Translations under genes and position numbers: made by a program
Notes under the pieces: generated by a model
What the model was told of the DNA's origin: nothing
What the model saw: the letters and a program-made list of their open reading frames with translations, nothing else
The model's database searches: none
Shown: piece after piece, positions 21,720-34,048 of the stretch
How the letters are laid out: every line of letters begins with the position of its first letter
Numbering within the stretch: the first letter of the stretch is position 1
NCBI GenBank assembly: GCA_032718475.1
Contig: JAUCBJ010001599.1
Span: 1-44,078 of the forward strand
DNA length: 44,078 bases
Origin: Nemertoderma westbladi
Taxonomy: Eukaryota; Xenacoelomorpha; Nemertodermatida; Nemertodermatidae
Direction: 5' to 3'

Positions 21720-22396
21720 CATAAACTTTCACATTGGGAATTACAATGAGGGTTTCCTTATCATTAGTTTGAATCTGGTTGTACTGTGACTACCGGGGCC
21801 CCCCCTTGGAGTCGCAGTAAATGCTCTCCGATGTGTAGTATAACGATGTAGTATAATGGGACTGGCGTGGAATTATTCATTGTCCCAAATTAATTCAATG
21901 GAAGAAGGAATATAAAGTAAAGCACATCCTGCGGCAGGGCAGAAACGACGGGGTTGGTTTCCTGTTATCCTGCCCAGAGAACCCAAGGTTGGAACTGGAG
22001 GTCGCCAATAGCAACCACACCGCCCCAAGGCGAGGAAGGCCAATAAATCGTTGGCTACTAGAATCGACTCGAGTTGGAAATCCTTCCCCCAGGAATGTCG
22101 GAAAGTGTTTAACTTCCACGGATGAAAGGGAAATGACAAATGCTCGGCATGAGTTGACGGTCAAGGTTAACTTTAAAACTAAGGAAGCCTGGGGAGAGCC
22201 ATGAACTAAGTGAAAGATTCCATTATAATTAATTATTTCCCGCAAAGTTCCGTTACCAGCTAAAATGCCAATTATTTAGATAATTAATTTATTTCATATT
22301 GCACTGTAAAGTCCCGTTTTCGCTTGGCCGCTTTTGGGACGTTTCTCCAGAAGTTAGTTCACATGTTATTATTTTTAAAAAAAAACGTGAGTAAAC

Positions 22397-23060
22397 CCAA
22401 GGACTTCTAGAACATAGCATATATTCATAGTATATATATATTAGTATATACATAGTGTATATATTAGTATATTCATAGTATATATATTAGTATATACATA
22501 GTATATATATTAGTATATACATAGTATATATATTAGTATATTCATAGTATATATATTAGTATATACATAGTATATATAATAGTCTATACATAGTATATAT
22601 ATTAGTATATACAAAGTATATATATTAGTATATTCATAGTATATATATTAGTATATAGTATATATATTAGTATATACATAGTATATATATTAGTATATTC
22701 ATAGTATATATATTAGTATATACATAGTATATATATTAGTATATTCATAGTATATATTAGTATATACATAGTATATATATTAGTATATACATAGTATATA
22801 TATTAGTATATTCATAGTATATATATTAGTATATACATAGTATATATATTAGTATATACATAGTATATATATTAGTATATTCATAGTATATATATATTAG
22901 TATATACATAGTATATATATTAGTATATACATAGTATATATATTAGTATATACATAGTATATATATTAGTATATACATAGTATATATATTAGTATATACA
23001 TAGTATATATATTAGTATATACATAGTATATATATTATAATGTGTTCTAGAAGTCCTTGG
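22397..23060. mobile_element. AT-rich minisatellite bracketed by a perfect 18-bp inverted repeat
   Basis: CCAAGGACTTCTAGAACA at 22397-22414 is exactly inverted at 23043-23060. All of the 628 bp between is a tandem array of a 21-23 bp unit (TAGTATATACATAGTATATA plus TAT) in which ACATAG and TTCATAG variants alternate, about 27 copies. The precise fit of the array between the arms suggests a non-autonomous element with an internal satellite, and not a satellite by chance beside repeats. A related CAAGGACTTCTAGAATA lies at 34697. No target duplication is clear. Confidence 0.85.
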
Positions 23061-24049
23061 TGAAACGGCTGATTTTTCTCTATTAATAAAAAATAAAGCG
23101 ATTCTAGAACGTTAAATTTAAATAAATTTTATATTTTGCAATTAGTGGAGTCTGTTATGCCCAATATGCATTACATTTTACAAACGCCTGGAAATTGCTA
23201 TGATGAAGCGCAACAGTGTGGTACATTTGAAAATCACTATTTTTTTTATAAAAAATAAATAAACAATTTACAGGTCATTTACAAACAACATTTTCTATCT
23301 CCAAACGTCGTTTTACGGTAAAATCAGATTTTTTTAGACCATTGCATTTCGTAATACATGTTCTCCATCCGCCATACAAATATATTGTGTATATATAACG
23401 ATTTCAATCCCTCGGATTTCTACTACTATAGTCTAGTACACAGACACACCCTGAAGGTGTACACGATAGGGTTGTGGGAGATAGCGGAACAGGTGCAGTA
23501 ACACATTGGTATATCTAGTACATTGTTGTTCGCATTATAATAATGAATAATGATGTGTCAATTTCAACCAATCCATTAACTTTACCTGGAACCGCAGCGC
23601 CTTACATAGAGTTACTACTGATTAGTTGAGCTTCTGATGGGGAAGAGGCGGTGCCGATAAAATTATTAGATTTTAAAGAAGCAGGTGGAACTTTTGAATA
23701 CGTGGGCAGGAGAGAATAATTATAATCATTGCTCGAAGTAATAATACAGTGCTAGCTTTTGTGATGGAGTGTTACATTATAGGGAAATATCTGACACAAG
23801 GAGTCGAAGGTTATCTATCAATAGCCAACAGATTGGAACACTGAAATTGTGAAATTCCCATTTTCTTGGGGACAAATTTATCCATTTCGAAACTTTAGAA
23901 GATCTCAAGTTAGTTGTTACAAATTTAATTAAAATTAATTTAGTTACATACAAGTATAAACAATAAGGATCAAATCTTCTAGTAAAGTATGTTAGTCCAT
24001 CAGTATTATGTTTTTATCAAATTAAATCTTTCTGATTGTGTGCTACTCT

Positions 24050-26280
24050 CCAACTAGTGTTGCCCCTGTAGAGGAGGTGGAAAATTTCTACCACAATCTA
24101 CAAGCAGCAACTGATGGAGTGGATTAGCATGCATTCTTAACATTCCTGGGATACTTTAATGCAAGTCTGCATCAATCACCTACATCGCCCTGGGTCTATA
24201 GCGATTGTGTTAACCGAAATTCCGTCCATCTTCAGGATTTTATCTCTGGAAATGGATTGTTTTCGGCTGGAACCAAGTTCAAGAGCTATACTGCCTTCAC
24301 AGAAGCAGTTAAGTTAACAGCTGCAGAAACAGTTCCTGTATACCCTCGACACAGGAAAAGGGCCCCCTGGACTGACAACAAAATTCAGAAGTGCCGAAAT
24401 GACCTCTATAAGGCGCAGAAAGAGTCCCGACTCATACAGACTACAGCGGCCAAGAATGCAGTTAAGGCTGCATCTAGGTCCCTGAACAGGCAGCACTCTG
24501 TTAATTTACAGGAGCTAATAAACCAACAGGTTGATGCCATCAATGATGCTGACGACAGCAGGCAATCATCCCAGGCATGGAAATCGATCAACTTGCTTAC
24601 TGGGTGGAAAAGCCAACCAAACAAACAGCAAGGTTAAAGCTGAATCACGAGCCGATCGCCTCAATGGTTGGAAGGCCCACTTTGAAAAGCTCCTCAATAA
24701 TGACAGGGTACTGCCTGATAACTTTATAGAAGTAAAAGTGTCTGAGTCTGTACTCCCAGATATTCCCATTGGCGATATCTCCTTTGCAGAAGTGAAGGCT
24801 GCTGCAAAGAGCATTAAGACCAATCGTGCCAGTGGAGTAGATGTTGTTCCCCCTGAGGTCTTTAAAATACCTGAGTGTTTAAAGCTCATCTATCCCATCA
24901 TAGTAGACAAAACTAGACATGTACCGAACAACAAGAGTCCCACAAGAAATGAAAACAAATAAATTGGTGCCAGTTCCCAAGAAGGGCAACCTAACACTCT
25001 ATGGTTCTTTTCGGAGAATCTAGATTCCGTAAAGGTCGTGGGACCATGGAGCCCATTTTGGCACTTAGAAGGATAATTGAAGAGTTATCAAAAAAGAAAG
25101 ACAGGCATCTGGCTGTTATCTTTGTTGACTTCTTCAAGGCCTTTGATTCAGTCTCTCGCTCACGTATGTTCAGCATACTTTCATTATATGGGATTCCTGA
25201 TGCAATTATTGCAGCAATTAGATCAGTATACGATGGTTCGACAACATTTGTGACTACTGTTGACGGTGACACAGAACCATTTGAAGTGTTATGGGGCGTC
25301 CTCCAGGGAGACACACTTGCACCATTCTTGTTCATAATTGTGGTTGACTATGTTCTACGCATGTCCTTAGATCATCATAATGATGATGGAGTGATGATAA
25401 CTCCACCTACTGGCTCCAGAAGTCGAGGAAATCCTGCCAAGTAAATAACTGATCTAGACTTTGCTGATGACTTAGGAGTACACTCAGAATCACTAGAGGT
25501 TGCCCAACGGCTCCTCAGCTCATTAGAACATGCTGCTTCTAGTGTTGGTCTTTTTATTAACTCCAGAAAGACCAAAATTTTGACAGTTAACTTTGAAAGT
25601 CCTCAGCAAGTCTCTGATCGGATGAGCATAAGTTCAAAAGATGGTATGCTTGAGCATGTGGATGACTTCTGTTACCTGGGATCATGGATCCGGAAGTCAG
25701 GTGAGGACCTTCGAATACGTAAGGGAAAGGCATGGGCAGCCTTGAATAGGATTTCCAGGATTTGGAAGTCCCCGAGAATTAATCGGAAACTTAAGGTCCG
25801 ATTATTTAGAGCAGCAGTAGTTCCAGTACTCCTCTATGGGAGTCCATGCTGGGCTCTAACTGCTGAGGACACCAAATCTCTGGATGGCACATTCACAAGA
25901 ATGCTACGCCGGGTTCATTGTGTCAAGTACAATGCACACATCTCCAACCAGACACTATATAACATTGGAGGTGTCTCATTGGTTCCCCCAAGCTTGACAC
26001 TAGAACAAAATCGCATCCGCTTTGCAGGACATTGCTTTCGCCGTGAGGACCAGCCAGTGCATAATCTTGTACTTTGGCAGCCTCATGGAGTGAATAGGCA
26101 TGGTGGACAGCCCATGACTTTCTTGAGACGCATCTTAAAGGACACTGGCCTTGAAGATGCGGATGATCTAGCAAATGTCATGGGTGATAGGGAGTTGTGG
26201 CGGCGCAATTTTGTCGACAAGCCGGCACAGCATTCTTAAAAATGCAGCTGCAATGCAGCATGCCGATCATAGTAGTAGTA
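24050..26280 (+). pseudogene. Dead non-LTR (LINE) retrotransposon: endonuclease remnant, reverse transcriptase, C-terminal domain
   Basis: In order: endonuclease fragment with PVEEVENFYHNLQAA and FLGYFNAS (the usual GDFNA has lost its Asp) plus an in-frame TAG near 24147; a linker with PWTDNKIQKCRNDLYKAQKE; a frameshift near 24630; RT fragments with GDISFAEVKAAAKSIKTNRA, then FVDFFKAFDSV (first catalytic Asp), GVLQGDTLAPFLF and LDFADDLGV (catalytic DD kept, about 25457). A TAA sits at 25442. The region after PKKGNL (about 24980-25010) lacks about 50 residues of the palm. The C-terminal part (25580-26239) has VLLYGSPCWALTAEDTKSLD, RIRFAGHCFRR and a Trp-rich end. The 3' end runs into an A-rich tract. 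Several lesions, so inactive. I do not assign a clade. Confidence 0.92.
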
Positions 26281-26454
26281 TCAAATTAAAAATAAAAACA
26301 TATATAAAAAGTAAATCAACAAAAAATAATAATAAATAAATGAAAAAAAAAATAATAATAATAAAAAAAATATTAAATATAAAAAAAAGATAATATGCAC
26401 GCATATAACTAAATATAAAAAAAATAAGAAAAAATAAATCAAAAATTTGTATTC

Positions 26455-26745
26455 TTAAATTGTTACTTTTCGCTCGAATACACCCCAAAATAAGAAGAAA
26501 AAGGATTAGCCTTTTCCCTAGGGAAAAAAGCCATTTTGATTTTTCTTTTTTTCCCTGCGAAAAAAGTAACATAATACATTTTTGGTGGAATTTCATAAAT
26601 TGTATTACATGTGTTGAAAGAGCGTGGAAGTAGATAAGGTTTGCAAGTAATTTGAACAAAGTCCATTCACACACTCAAAAGTTATTACAACTTTAGTGTC
26701 TACAAGGCATATTCCAAAATGGAACTCAATATTCAACTAAATTAA
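26455..26745. repeat. Interspersed repeat family C
   Basis: Segments TTCTTAAATTGTTACTTTT, TTTTTGGTGGAATTTC and AAAGTTATTACAACTTTAG plus GTCTACAAGGC, ending GGAACTCAATATTCAA, recur in the same order at 35640-35755 and 36465-36537. There they are separated by about 700 bp of other sequence. Confidence 0.75.
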
Positions 26746-26871
26746 TACCATTATTAAATTAATACCAATAATAAATAGGAGGTCTTAATCTCGTTTATTT
26801 GACAGAAAATAATTTACCTTATTAGTAGAAAATTATTAACTCCTTCCATAGAGGTGTTAAACAAATAAACT

Positions 26872-27150
26872 ACACGTTGTGGGGCCTTCGCGCAGCACGA
26901 GAGCCTATATAAGAACGTGTACTAATCTCTAATAGATATTTCTTCGATTAGACCGTCTCTCCCAAAATATAAATGTGTGTTGCTTTCAGTTTGCGTTAAA
27001 CTAGTTGTAAAATGGGGTCCATTTCAGTTTGCCCTTATACGCTTTAACTGTCATTTGTAAAGATACTAACTAGAGCTATTTAAGTTAAATATGACATTTT
27101 TAGTTTTACAGTACTCTTAACCTTCATTAGCTTCGTTGCGCTCGTCCTGC
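26872..27150 (+). repeat. Interspersed repeat family A, second copy
   Basis: Same order of motifs as 7413-7692 (GTGGGGCCTTCGCGCAGCAC, then AGTTTGCGTTAAACTAGTTG, CCATTTCAGTTTGCCCTT and TTGCGCTCGTC), with small indels and a divergent middle. Confidence 0.85.
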
Positions 27151-27540
27151 TTTGACTCAAAATATTTTTCCTAAACGGAGACTGGAGACCTTTATAACTA
27201 TGCAAAGTCTCGAAACTGTGAGAGTAACTGCTGATTTATGGCAGATGGAACTGAAAAACTCGTTGCGTTCGTTCTGTAAAACCTGGTGCCCAAATATATA
27301 CAGAAAATCTAATAACATTACATTATCAGTAGTGAAACCGAACATAAAATTATAATTGGATCTATAAATCTACCTTGGTATAAGGTGGTCAAGCATTTAG
27401 GACATATTTTGGACTTTCAGTGCAGTACGACAAAGATACAATAATTAAATTTTATTACTATATTCTTATATTTGATTAATTCGCCCAAGGCGACAATTAC
27501 TAAAACTGTTAAATAACAAGCGATAAATCGCGCAAAGGTC

Positions 27541-27603
27541 CGCATGAACTCGTTACATGAGATTCTAAGTGCCACGCTCTGCCAACTGAGCCACTGGGGC
27601 CGT
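27541..27603 (-). repeat. tRNA-like head (degenerate SINE or tRNA pseudogene)
   Basis: On the minus strand GGCCCCAGTGGCTCAGTTGG plus CAGAGCGTGGCACTTAGAAT reads as a good acceptor/D-arm with A box. The B box is degenerate (GAGTTCATGCGG). Probably not a functional tRNA. Confidence 0.55.
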
Positions 27604-30008
27604 ATCAATCATTAACAACACCACAACAACGGAGTGAATGCTAGAAGTCTCGCTACGCGGAACTAAAAAGCTAGACCAGCTGTTAAATAAAACGTATAAA
27701 AGCAAAGAGTTTAAAAAAAGGTTAATCCCCAAGAGCATTAAAGAGTTAAAAATTGTAGCAGCTCTTGAATAGTTTAAGACAATAAATCTACTTTGCAGAT
27801 CCATTTACTACATGTAAGGTACAACGTATTTATGTGACATCATTTTACGGCAGTAATTTATGGAATCTATTTTCGTCAGTTACAAATAAAGTATTTACAA
27901 CTTGGAATACAAACATTGGCCTCACATTTAACTTACCGTTTAATTGGGATTCCGGTCATGTAAGTTTAATTGTAATGGAAGCATGTAAAATCATTTGTCT
28001 ATCTATATTGTCAGCCATAAATTTATAAATTATATGGAAGAAACATGATGGACTGTCTTAACCTTTCCTGGGGACGATATTTTTACACAAAATCCTCAGT
28101 GATGCAAACAGGCAACAAGGCGTCCTTTAATACAGACCATGCGGCCGCGATTTAGGCAAAATTTGCGTAGGCTGATACTTTTACAATAGTATATATAGGC
28201 AATTCAATGCTTATTATGGGTAATCAGACAATGTTTGTGTATCTTATTAGTTGAAATATACTTCAGTAAACTATATTTTGTAATTTATTAAATTTGTACT
28301 GATAATTAAACATTTCAAATGGTTCGCTGACATATAAATCGGATGACGTTTGGGTGGATCTGGAATCTGGCAAGATGGTACTGCAGAGGTGGCGTTATCT
28401 GTTATATGTTTACTTTATATTATTATTAACGGTGTGGTAGGTACTTTATATTATCTATCAGGAACTTTATGTAATTATTTTGTTATTGCCTACCCAATAT
28501 TCCTCACCACAGCGTGAAAAACATATCAATGAAACTGTTTCTTCACTAATTAAATAGATTAAGTAACAATCCTGAGAATTAATCGTAAATCATAAAATTA
28601 AACGTGTGACTCCTCCCCTGCAGATAATTGTCTCAGTTTTAAAGAGTCGCATTGGCAGATAAGTTAAGGGCACTGCCAACCTCATTCAACGCACGGGCTG
28701 GAACAATGAAACATGGAACGAGCTTAAAAACAAAGGATGGCCCTCCGAACAAACAATGGATCATAATGACCAAGAGAAAAGTCGCCAGTTTATCTGGACG
28801 ATCCACTGGAGTGGCCATTACAGGCCAAGCATTGACCCAACGTGGTACTGTAGGGATGGTTTTACATAACTTCGAGAAATTAAACACAATTTTGTCGATT
28901 TTGAGTACCACTCAAAAAAAGCTTTACTCAATACTTGTAGCGAATATGGAATCAACAGATAAATAAACCCATTCTTCGGAGCATTAAGAATTGAAACTTG
29001 CAGAAACTTATATTAGTCTGCTGGTAATTGTTAAGGTGGCGATGGCGAACTATCTTTTCAATTTCTGATCAGGCGAATGCGAACGGTATGGAAAGGAAAC
29101 TCTTTTCCAACCAAAAATACGATGTGAAGTTAATCCCAGCACCCAGCCACCCCGTAGTGGCGTTGTTCTTTCGAAACTCTACCGTCCACTGAGCGACTAC
29201 GTAGACCTTCTCTCTATTGGCTCATCGCAAATACAGCAATAATACCGGTAGTCATCGTGAGTATGAGTAACAATGTCCATTGTTATATACCAAATTGACA
29301 ATGGTGGCTGTTATGACGAGGCGGATGGAGAGGGGATACAGGACATGGGTGTAACGAAAACACTGACGGAGGATGGGGACGGACGGAAGCACCTCCGCGA
29401 ACGCGAACGACTTCACCGTGGTCTCCGGTCAATACTTTCGACAAACGCCAATGTTCTTCGTTACACAGGCAATAATGTTAGGTAGCGCCCGCAGAAAGGC
29501 ACGCATTTGATTCGAAGACGAAAACCTTTCCAAGGTTCTGTTCCTCGAGAGTGGCGTCGCAATTCCATCAGCAGTAGCCGCCACAGCATTATTTATGAGG
29601 CATTATACTGTTCTAATTCCATTATAAATCAGTCTACGTAAAACTAATACTGTAGGCCTAAAGAAAACTTGAGTTTAATAAAGCTAATTAACTAATTAAA
29701 GTAATATATTCTGTCAATCAATTAGTCTACCTACAACAACTAGCATAGCTGCATAGCACAATAGCATTGTACTGTTAATAAACAGGGGCATCAAGTTGGA
29801 TTATTGATCACAATAAAATTTACTAAGGTTCGGTATGACCTTTTATTCCATATTTGGAAACAGCTGATAGCTGATTAATCTCAAAAATAAAACTGTAACC
29901 TGTCTAATGATTTTAGTTTATTGTTTCGGTTAGAATGGCGTGCCAATATAAACTACCTCTTTGCCTTAATTTATAAATTTAACTTTAGTGACGAGATATT
30001 AATTCGCC

Positions 30009-30082
30009 GAGATGGGACCCCTTGGACTTCACCCATCTCATGACCTGGGGGAACCCCCAGCCCCCCCCCCCCCCCCCCCCCC
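30009..30082. repeat. Two palindromes beside a 22-C run
   Basis: GAGATGGG and CCCATCTC pair over about 15 nt (30009-30039). CTGGGGGAACCCCCAG (30045-30060) is a perfect 16-bp palindrome that leads straight into a poly-C run (30061-30082). Confidence 0.8.
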
Positions 30083-31097
30083 AGTCTCAAACTACGTCAT
30101 ACAAACTCTGAACAACCCAGGAAACAAGAAAGTAATACGAAACCAATAAATTTAATTGTAATTATGGGATTTTATGTTTACAATTCCATGGAAATTGCGA
30201 TCCAAGAAAATCTTGTAATATTGCAGAATGGAACTGCGTCGTTGTCTGCATATAAAAGGGGAAATAAAGGCAGCATATATCTAAAGAGGAAATGATTGCG
30301 GCGAACAATCGAACATGCAAACCCATAACCACCTAGGCGCGACAACAAGGTAGAAAACCCTCGCAATATCAATCGGCATTAAACATCTCAGTAGCAAAAC
30401 GCAATGCAATAAAGCGTTCAAATCACAACCAACAAAATTATGTTGGAATTCCTAAGCAAATATGTCGGGTGATTAATTCAATTCAAATTGACATAAATAT
30501 CATGCGACACAAGATAACTGTCAGTTCAGATGCGCCTCACAACACTGCCAAAGGCGTTTAACAACGTAAAGTAAGTGGTATAACATTACCGAGATCATTA
30601 GATGATTATTATCTCATCTGATAAGAAACATCATTTAACACCAGTTCTTTGGAGAATCGCGATTAATTAATGTACAATGACGCATTGGTAGCGCATGTAC
30701 CGGTAATAACTTATTGAAAGGCATTTTAAGCTGTTCCTCCGAATGTGATAATAAAGTTATTTGGTTGAATTCGCCGAATGTAAATGGAGGTTATTTGGAA
30801 TGGATGCCGAGAAACAAATCATTACAGGGGCATCACAAGCTTGGAATAAAACCATGCGATGCATTACGGATGATCAATAAAACAGAGAGACATCATTCCG
30901 AGATGTTATGACTATCATACCCCCCCCCCCCCCCCCTATATCAATAACAACAGAGATAGAGAGACAGGGGACTACAATTGCGAACCTTGAAACCTACACA
31001 CAAACAGGCAGTATACTACGTGTGACATGTTCGTTCATTAGCTAATAACATTGTTATATCAGCCATATCCTAATACAATATAAATATTATATAGTAC

Positions 31098-31212
31098 CTT
31101 TGCGACCCTTCCACGTAGCACGCGTTTAGGATATTGTATGTCTCTAATATTGTATCCAACAAGGTGTTAGCTGTTCCAGGTAGCAATTCGGTTGTTCCTT
31201 TATCAACCACAT
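31098..31212 (-). CDS. RAPGEF1: RAPGEF1 exon 3: conserved N-terminal helices
   Basis: 115 bp: 2 bases completing an Asp codon, 37 codons and 2 bases. Reads VVDKGTTELLPGTANTLLDT, then ILETYNILNACYVEGSQ. This parallels IVDKMAIDKKVLEMLPGSAS and VLEAILPLVQND in vertebrate C3G, with the LPG-A core identical. The acceptor is TGTATAATGTAG and the donor is CAAAG followed by GTACTA. It has no methionine and so is invisible to a methionine-started frame scan. The phases join exon 2 (one base left) and exon 4 (one base needed) exactly. Confidence 0.93.
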
Positions 31213-31432
31213 CTACATTATACAAAATAATATTACTAATACGCTGATACTATATACTATTGTAAAACGAATTATGACCCGTCAATGTCAAACTTCGTTC
31301 GGGTTCGGGTCGTATAACAGTAAATTAATATCTACCGATGTTTCTCAGTGCGATGCGTGTCGCCTGTCGCCACGGGTAATTAATTCTGCAGCAAATATAA
31401 TAATTAAAAAAACTAAGGCCAGATAATCTTAC
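31213..31432 (-). other. RAPGEF1: Intron 2 of RAPGEF1
   Basis: A short intron of 220 bp, GTAAGA to TGTAG, with an AT-rich body. Confidence 0.88.
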
Positions 31433-31669
31433 CATCAAAATATTTCAATGAAAGACGGACGCCTTTTTCAGCGGTGCGTAGATTGTCTATATCTCTGATA
31501 TAATGGGGTCGGTTGTGTCCTGTAATACCGTTACCAGCTCCAGTGGGGGAGGGGAGTGACAGTGATGCCTTGCCCACTGATGAAGGGGTGGGGGACAGGC
31601 TGCGGTGAATAATCTTGTTCTTAAGTAGGGTTGGTATGCGTGCGACTTTCCCAACAGGCGATATCGATT
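31433..31669 (-). CDS. RAPGEF1: RAPGEF1 exon 2: Ser/Pro linker and start of the N-terminal helical region
   Basis: 237 bp after acceptor TCTAATTGCAG; the first two bases complete a Glu codon begun by exon 1. Reads SISPVGKVARIPTLLKNKII, a Ser/Pro-rich middle (SLSPTPSS, LSLPSPTG), then DIDNLRTAEKGVRLSLKYFD. The last segment parallels the EEKEKEVVSALRYFKT helix of vertebrate C3G. The donor is TTTTGATG followed by GTAAGA, leaving one base. The correct frame lacks a methionine; the methionine-started frame in this stretch is a shadow. Confidence 0.92.
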
Positions 31670-32200
31670 CTGCAATTAGAAATTGGCAAATAAATTACAC
31701 GTCCGAGTCAGTAAGGCTTAGTACTACTCAGCAGTTCAATGGGAAATCGGACTTCCGTATTAGTTCAATATATTGACAAAGTAACGAAACATTAACGTAT
31801 GCCTTCATACTGTAAGGTTAAAATACAAAAAATCATAAAGAAACATGGCGGAATCTAAACTGCATTTAGGCGAAATGATTCCTAATCTTGACGGCTACGT
31901 GCTTAACACATCCCTATATAATATATAACGCGCATTTTCCGTGGTTGCAGCTGTCAGTATACTGCCACCGAAGTATGAGTTCAACCCACTAACCCGCCCG
32001 TTAATGTTCACTTAGAGAAATCCATTCATTTTGTCATAGTCCAAGTTAAGACTGTGCAACTATCGATGTGATTCACCCTTTCTATACTATTGTATACCAG
32101 GAATCCAATATAAAGTTAATATATTTATAAGAATACAATGTATACTATCTTATATGTCTTGTCTGTTTACTTACTTCATTCCAATATATTTGTATTATTA

Positions 32201-32320
32201 TTGTTTTACATACTGTAAATATTTATTGTTTTACATACTGTAAATATTTATTGTTTTACATACTGTAAATATTTATTGTTTTACATACTGTAAATATTTA
32301 TTGTTCTACATACTGTAAAT
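32201..32320. repeat. Minisatellite, 26-bp unit, 5 copies
   Basis: TTGTTTTACATACTGTAAAT plus ATTTAT starts at 32201, 32227, 32253, 32279 and 32305. The first four copies are identical and the fifth has one C for T. Confidence 0.93.
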
Positions 32321-32339
32321 GTCCGTATCTATGGTGTAA

Positions 32340-32695
32340 TATTCAATCTAACATAAACTTCTATGTAATTGTGCTTTGGGCAGGGAAGATATTAAATATT
32401 TAGAATTAATTAATTAATTTTTTTTGTATACTGTGCGTGCACGCTACCTGATTGTGTTTTGGATAGATATTAGACACTAGCATACCCTCCTGATATTAGA
32501 TAATATATATTTAGATTTTAGAATTAATTTATTTTATTTTTTTGTATACTCTGCTACACGCTATATTTAGTTTTGTTTTTCGTGGGACGTAAGACGTATT
32601 GCGAATGTTTACATTACCTGCAGTACCTTGCGTGGTGGTTTATTTATATATTATTATTATATTCTGTCAATAAAATTACTACTACTACCATACAT
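32340..32695 (+). mobile_element. Possible LINE 3' tail
   Basis: Non-coding sequence ending GTCAATAAAATTACTACTAC plus TACC, that is, a polyadenylation signal followed by a (TAC) simple tail, as at the 3' end of many CR1-like LINEs. Internally the motif TTTAGAATTAATT plus GTATACT plus CACGCTA occurs twice (about 32398-32450 and 32515-32565). No coding part was seen. Confidence 0.4.
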
Positions 32696-33248
32696 GTGTG
32701 TGGCATGGGGATTTGATACAAATAAATAGCATTCAATATCTCTAAGCGCTATTGATAATAGCACTAAATAAACTTTCCATCAGCTGTTAATAGCGACTAT
32801 TTTTCACTGGAGTGGTTGCGCGTCAAGAGACCTCACCCCCTAATATTTTTGACGATATTTTCTGCGTTGAGCCGCCGACAGCCAACACAACACGAATTAA
32901 TGGCCCAAAATGATCGTGGGGGTATTTAAATTGATACAATACAATATATTAAACCAATGAAAAATACTTACGCATGGTATTACTGATTCGCAACTTAAGC
33001 AACACAATAAAATAAAAATATAAGATTTAAAAATAATATATCATTCATTTGACAACAAAATTACCTAAAACAAATCAAGTATATCAAGTATATGGTAAAT
33101 TCATTACGGAACTGAATATAAATCCAATTAAATTTGTTTCAAAATCAAAACACTTCTGAACGTTAAAGTCATCCCAAATTTGTTATAGGTAAGTAGTACT
33201 GTAATATGACTGAAATTTTCGTTAACATAAATTAACATTGAACATTGA

Positions 33249-34026
33249 ACAATACACAGGCCACTTTAATTTGTAGAATCCAGAAAATAAATAAATTAAG
33301 CTAAATTCTAGTCCTCCAAAATCTTAATTTGTAGGTTAATTTCTAGCCCCTATTTTCTGCTTAAAAACGCTTAATAAACTCGTAATTAGCATCGAATGAG
33401 TGTATTATAAGTTCCAACAAACAGACATACAGAAACACTCAAGCCCAATTGAATTTTGAGTTTTTTTTTATATTTTAGTATTAAAAGTTCTTCAAACTGC
33501 TGCGAATCAAAGCACTACTCTAGGGAAAAAATTACTCGAACTGCTTCGATTTTCGTTTTTAATAACCCGAACTCCAGTCTCCCTTTCTGACTCCTTATTG
33601 TTGTCCGTTTTACTTCCACCAGCGCTTCTAAAGTGCCGATGTTATAACAACTGTTAATAATAATTATTTATTTATAAACAAACCACACCAAACACTAATC
33701 CGTACTTATATTTTATTTCATAGTTGTGAACCTTGTTTGTATATATACTATTCATTTTATTGAGTTTACTAATAATTAATGAATAATATAAATTGTCGTC
33801 TTACCCCGTTGGGGTGTCTCTTAATAAAAAAAGTGCCGATGTTATCAGATGTCAAGTTCAGCTACACCCTGTTTGTCATTTTTGGTGTAATTGTTTAGTA
33901 AAAGCGCCTCTAGTCAAGAAAAAACATTATTTTTTTACCCTTATTTTCTAGTACTCCAAAATCTTAATTTCTAGCTAATTTCTAGATTCTTGAAAATTCT
34001 ACAAAATAAAGTGGCCTGACAATACA
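33249..34026. mobile_element. hAT-like non-autonomous element with perfect 8-bp duplication
   Basis: The termini CAGGCCACTTTAATTTGTAG (from 33257) and, inverted, CTACAAAATAAAGTGGCCTG (to 34018) agree at all but one position. The duplication ACAATACA lies at 33249-33256 and 34019-34026 with no mismatch. Inside, near each end, TCCAAAATCTTAATTT plus GTTAATTTCTAG-type motifs are repeated in direct orientation. There is no transposase. The element is interrupted by a later retroposed insert at 33646-33830. Confidence 0.9.
33631..33845 (+). mobile_element. Retroposed insert with 15-bp target duplication, nested in the hAT-like element
   Basis: AAGTGCCGATGTTAT occurs at 33631-33645 and 33831-33845. 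The 185 bp between ends CCGTTGGGGTGTCTCTTAAT plus AAAAAA, a short A tail abutting the second copy. A 15-bp direct repeat plus an A tail is the mark of LINE-type target-primed insertion. The body has no coding capacity, so it is a SINE or a very short LINE 3' end. Confidence 0.85.
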
Positions 34027-34048
34027 TGTACTTTGAACTCTGAAGACC

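Larger units (their letters stand above)
21073..31097 (-). other. RAPGEF1: Intron 3 of RAPGEF1 (about 10 kb)
   Basis: Contains a 21-G run at 21699-21719, the bracketed AT minisatellite, the dead LINE, a second family A repeat and a tRNA-like piece. In 21870-22205 and 28620-29610 the GC content rises and short open frames appear on both strands (for example 28652-28966 plus). I recognise no domain there, and no frame has good splice sites. The other gaps over 300 bp (23100-24050, 27160-27530, 27610-28600, 29610-31090) show nothing that I can support beyond a poly-C run and two palindromes near 30010-30082. Confidence 0.7.

Noticed and set aside
21895-22245. Minus-strand open frame of 116 codons as a further RAPGEF1 exon
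   Set aside because: Exons 3 and 4 already join in phase and in order relative to C3G. This frame has no C3G similarity and no good splice sites.
28652-28966. Plus-strand open frame of 104 codons as a gene
   Set aside because: No recognisable domain. The minus strand is open over the same stretch, and no splice or promoter signal supports it.
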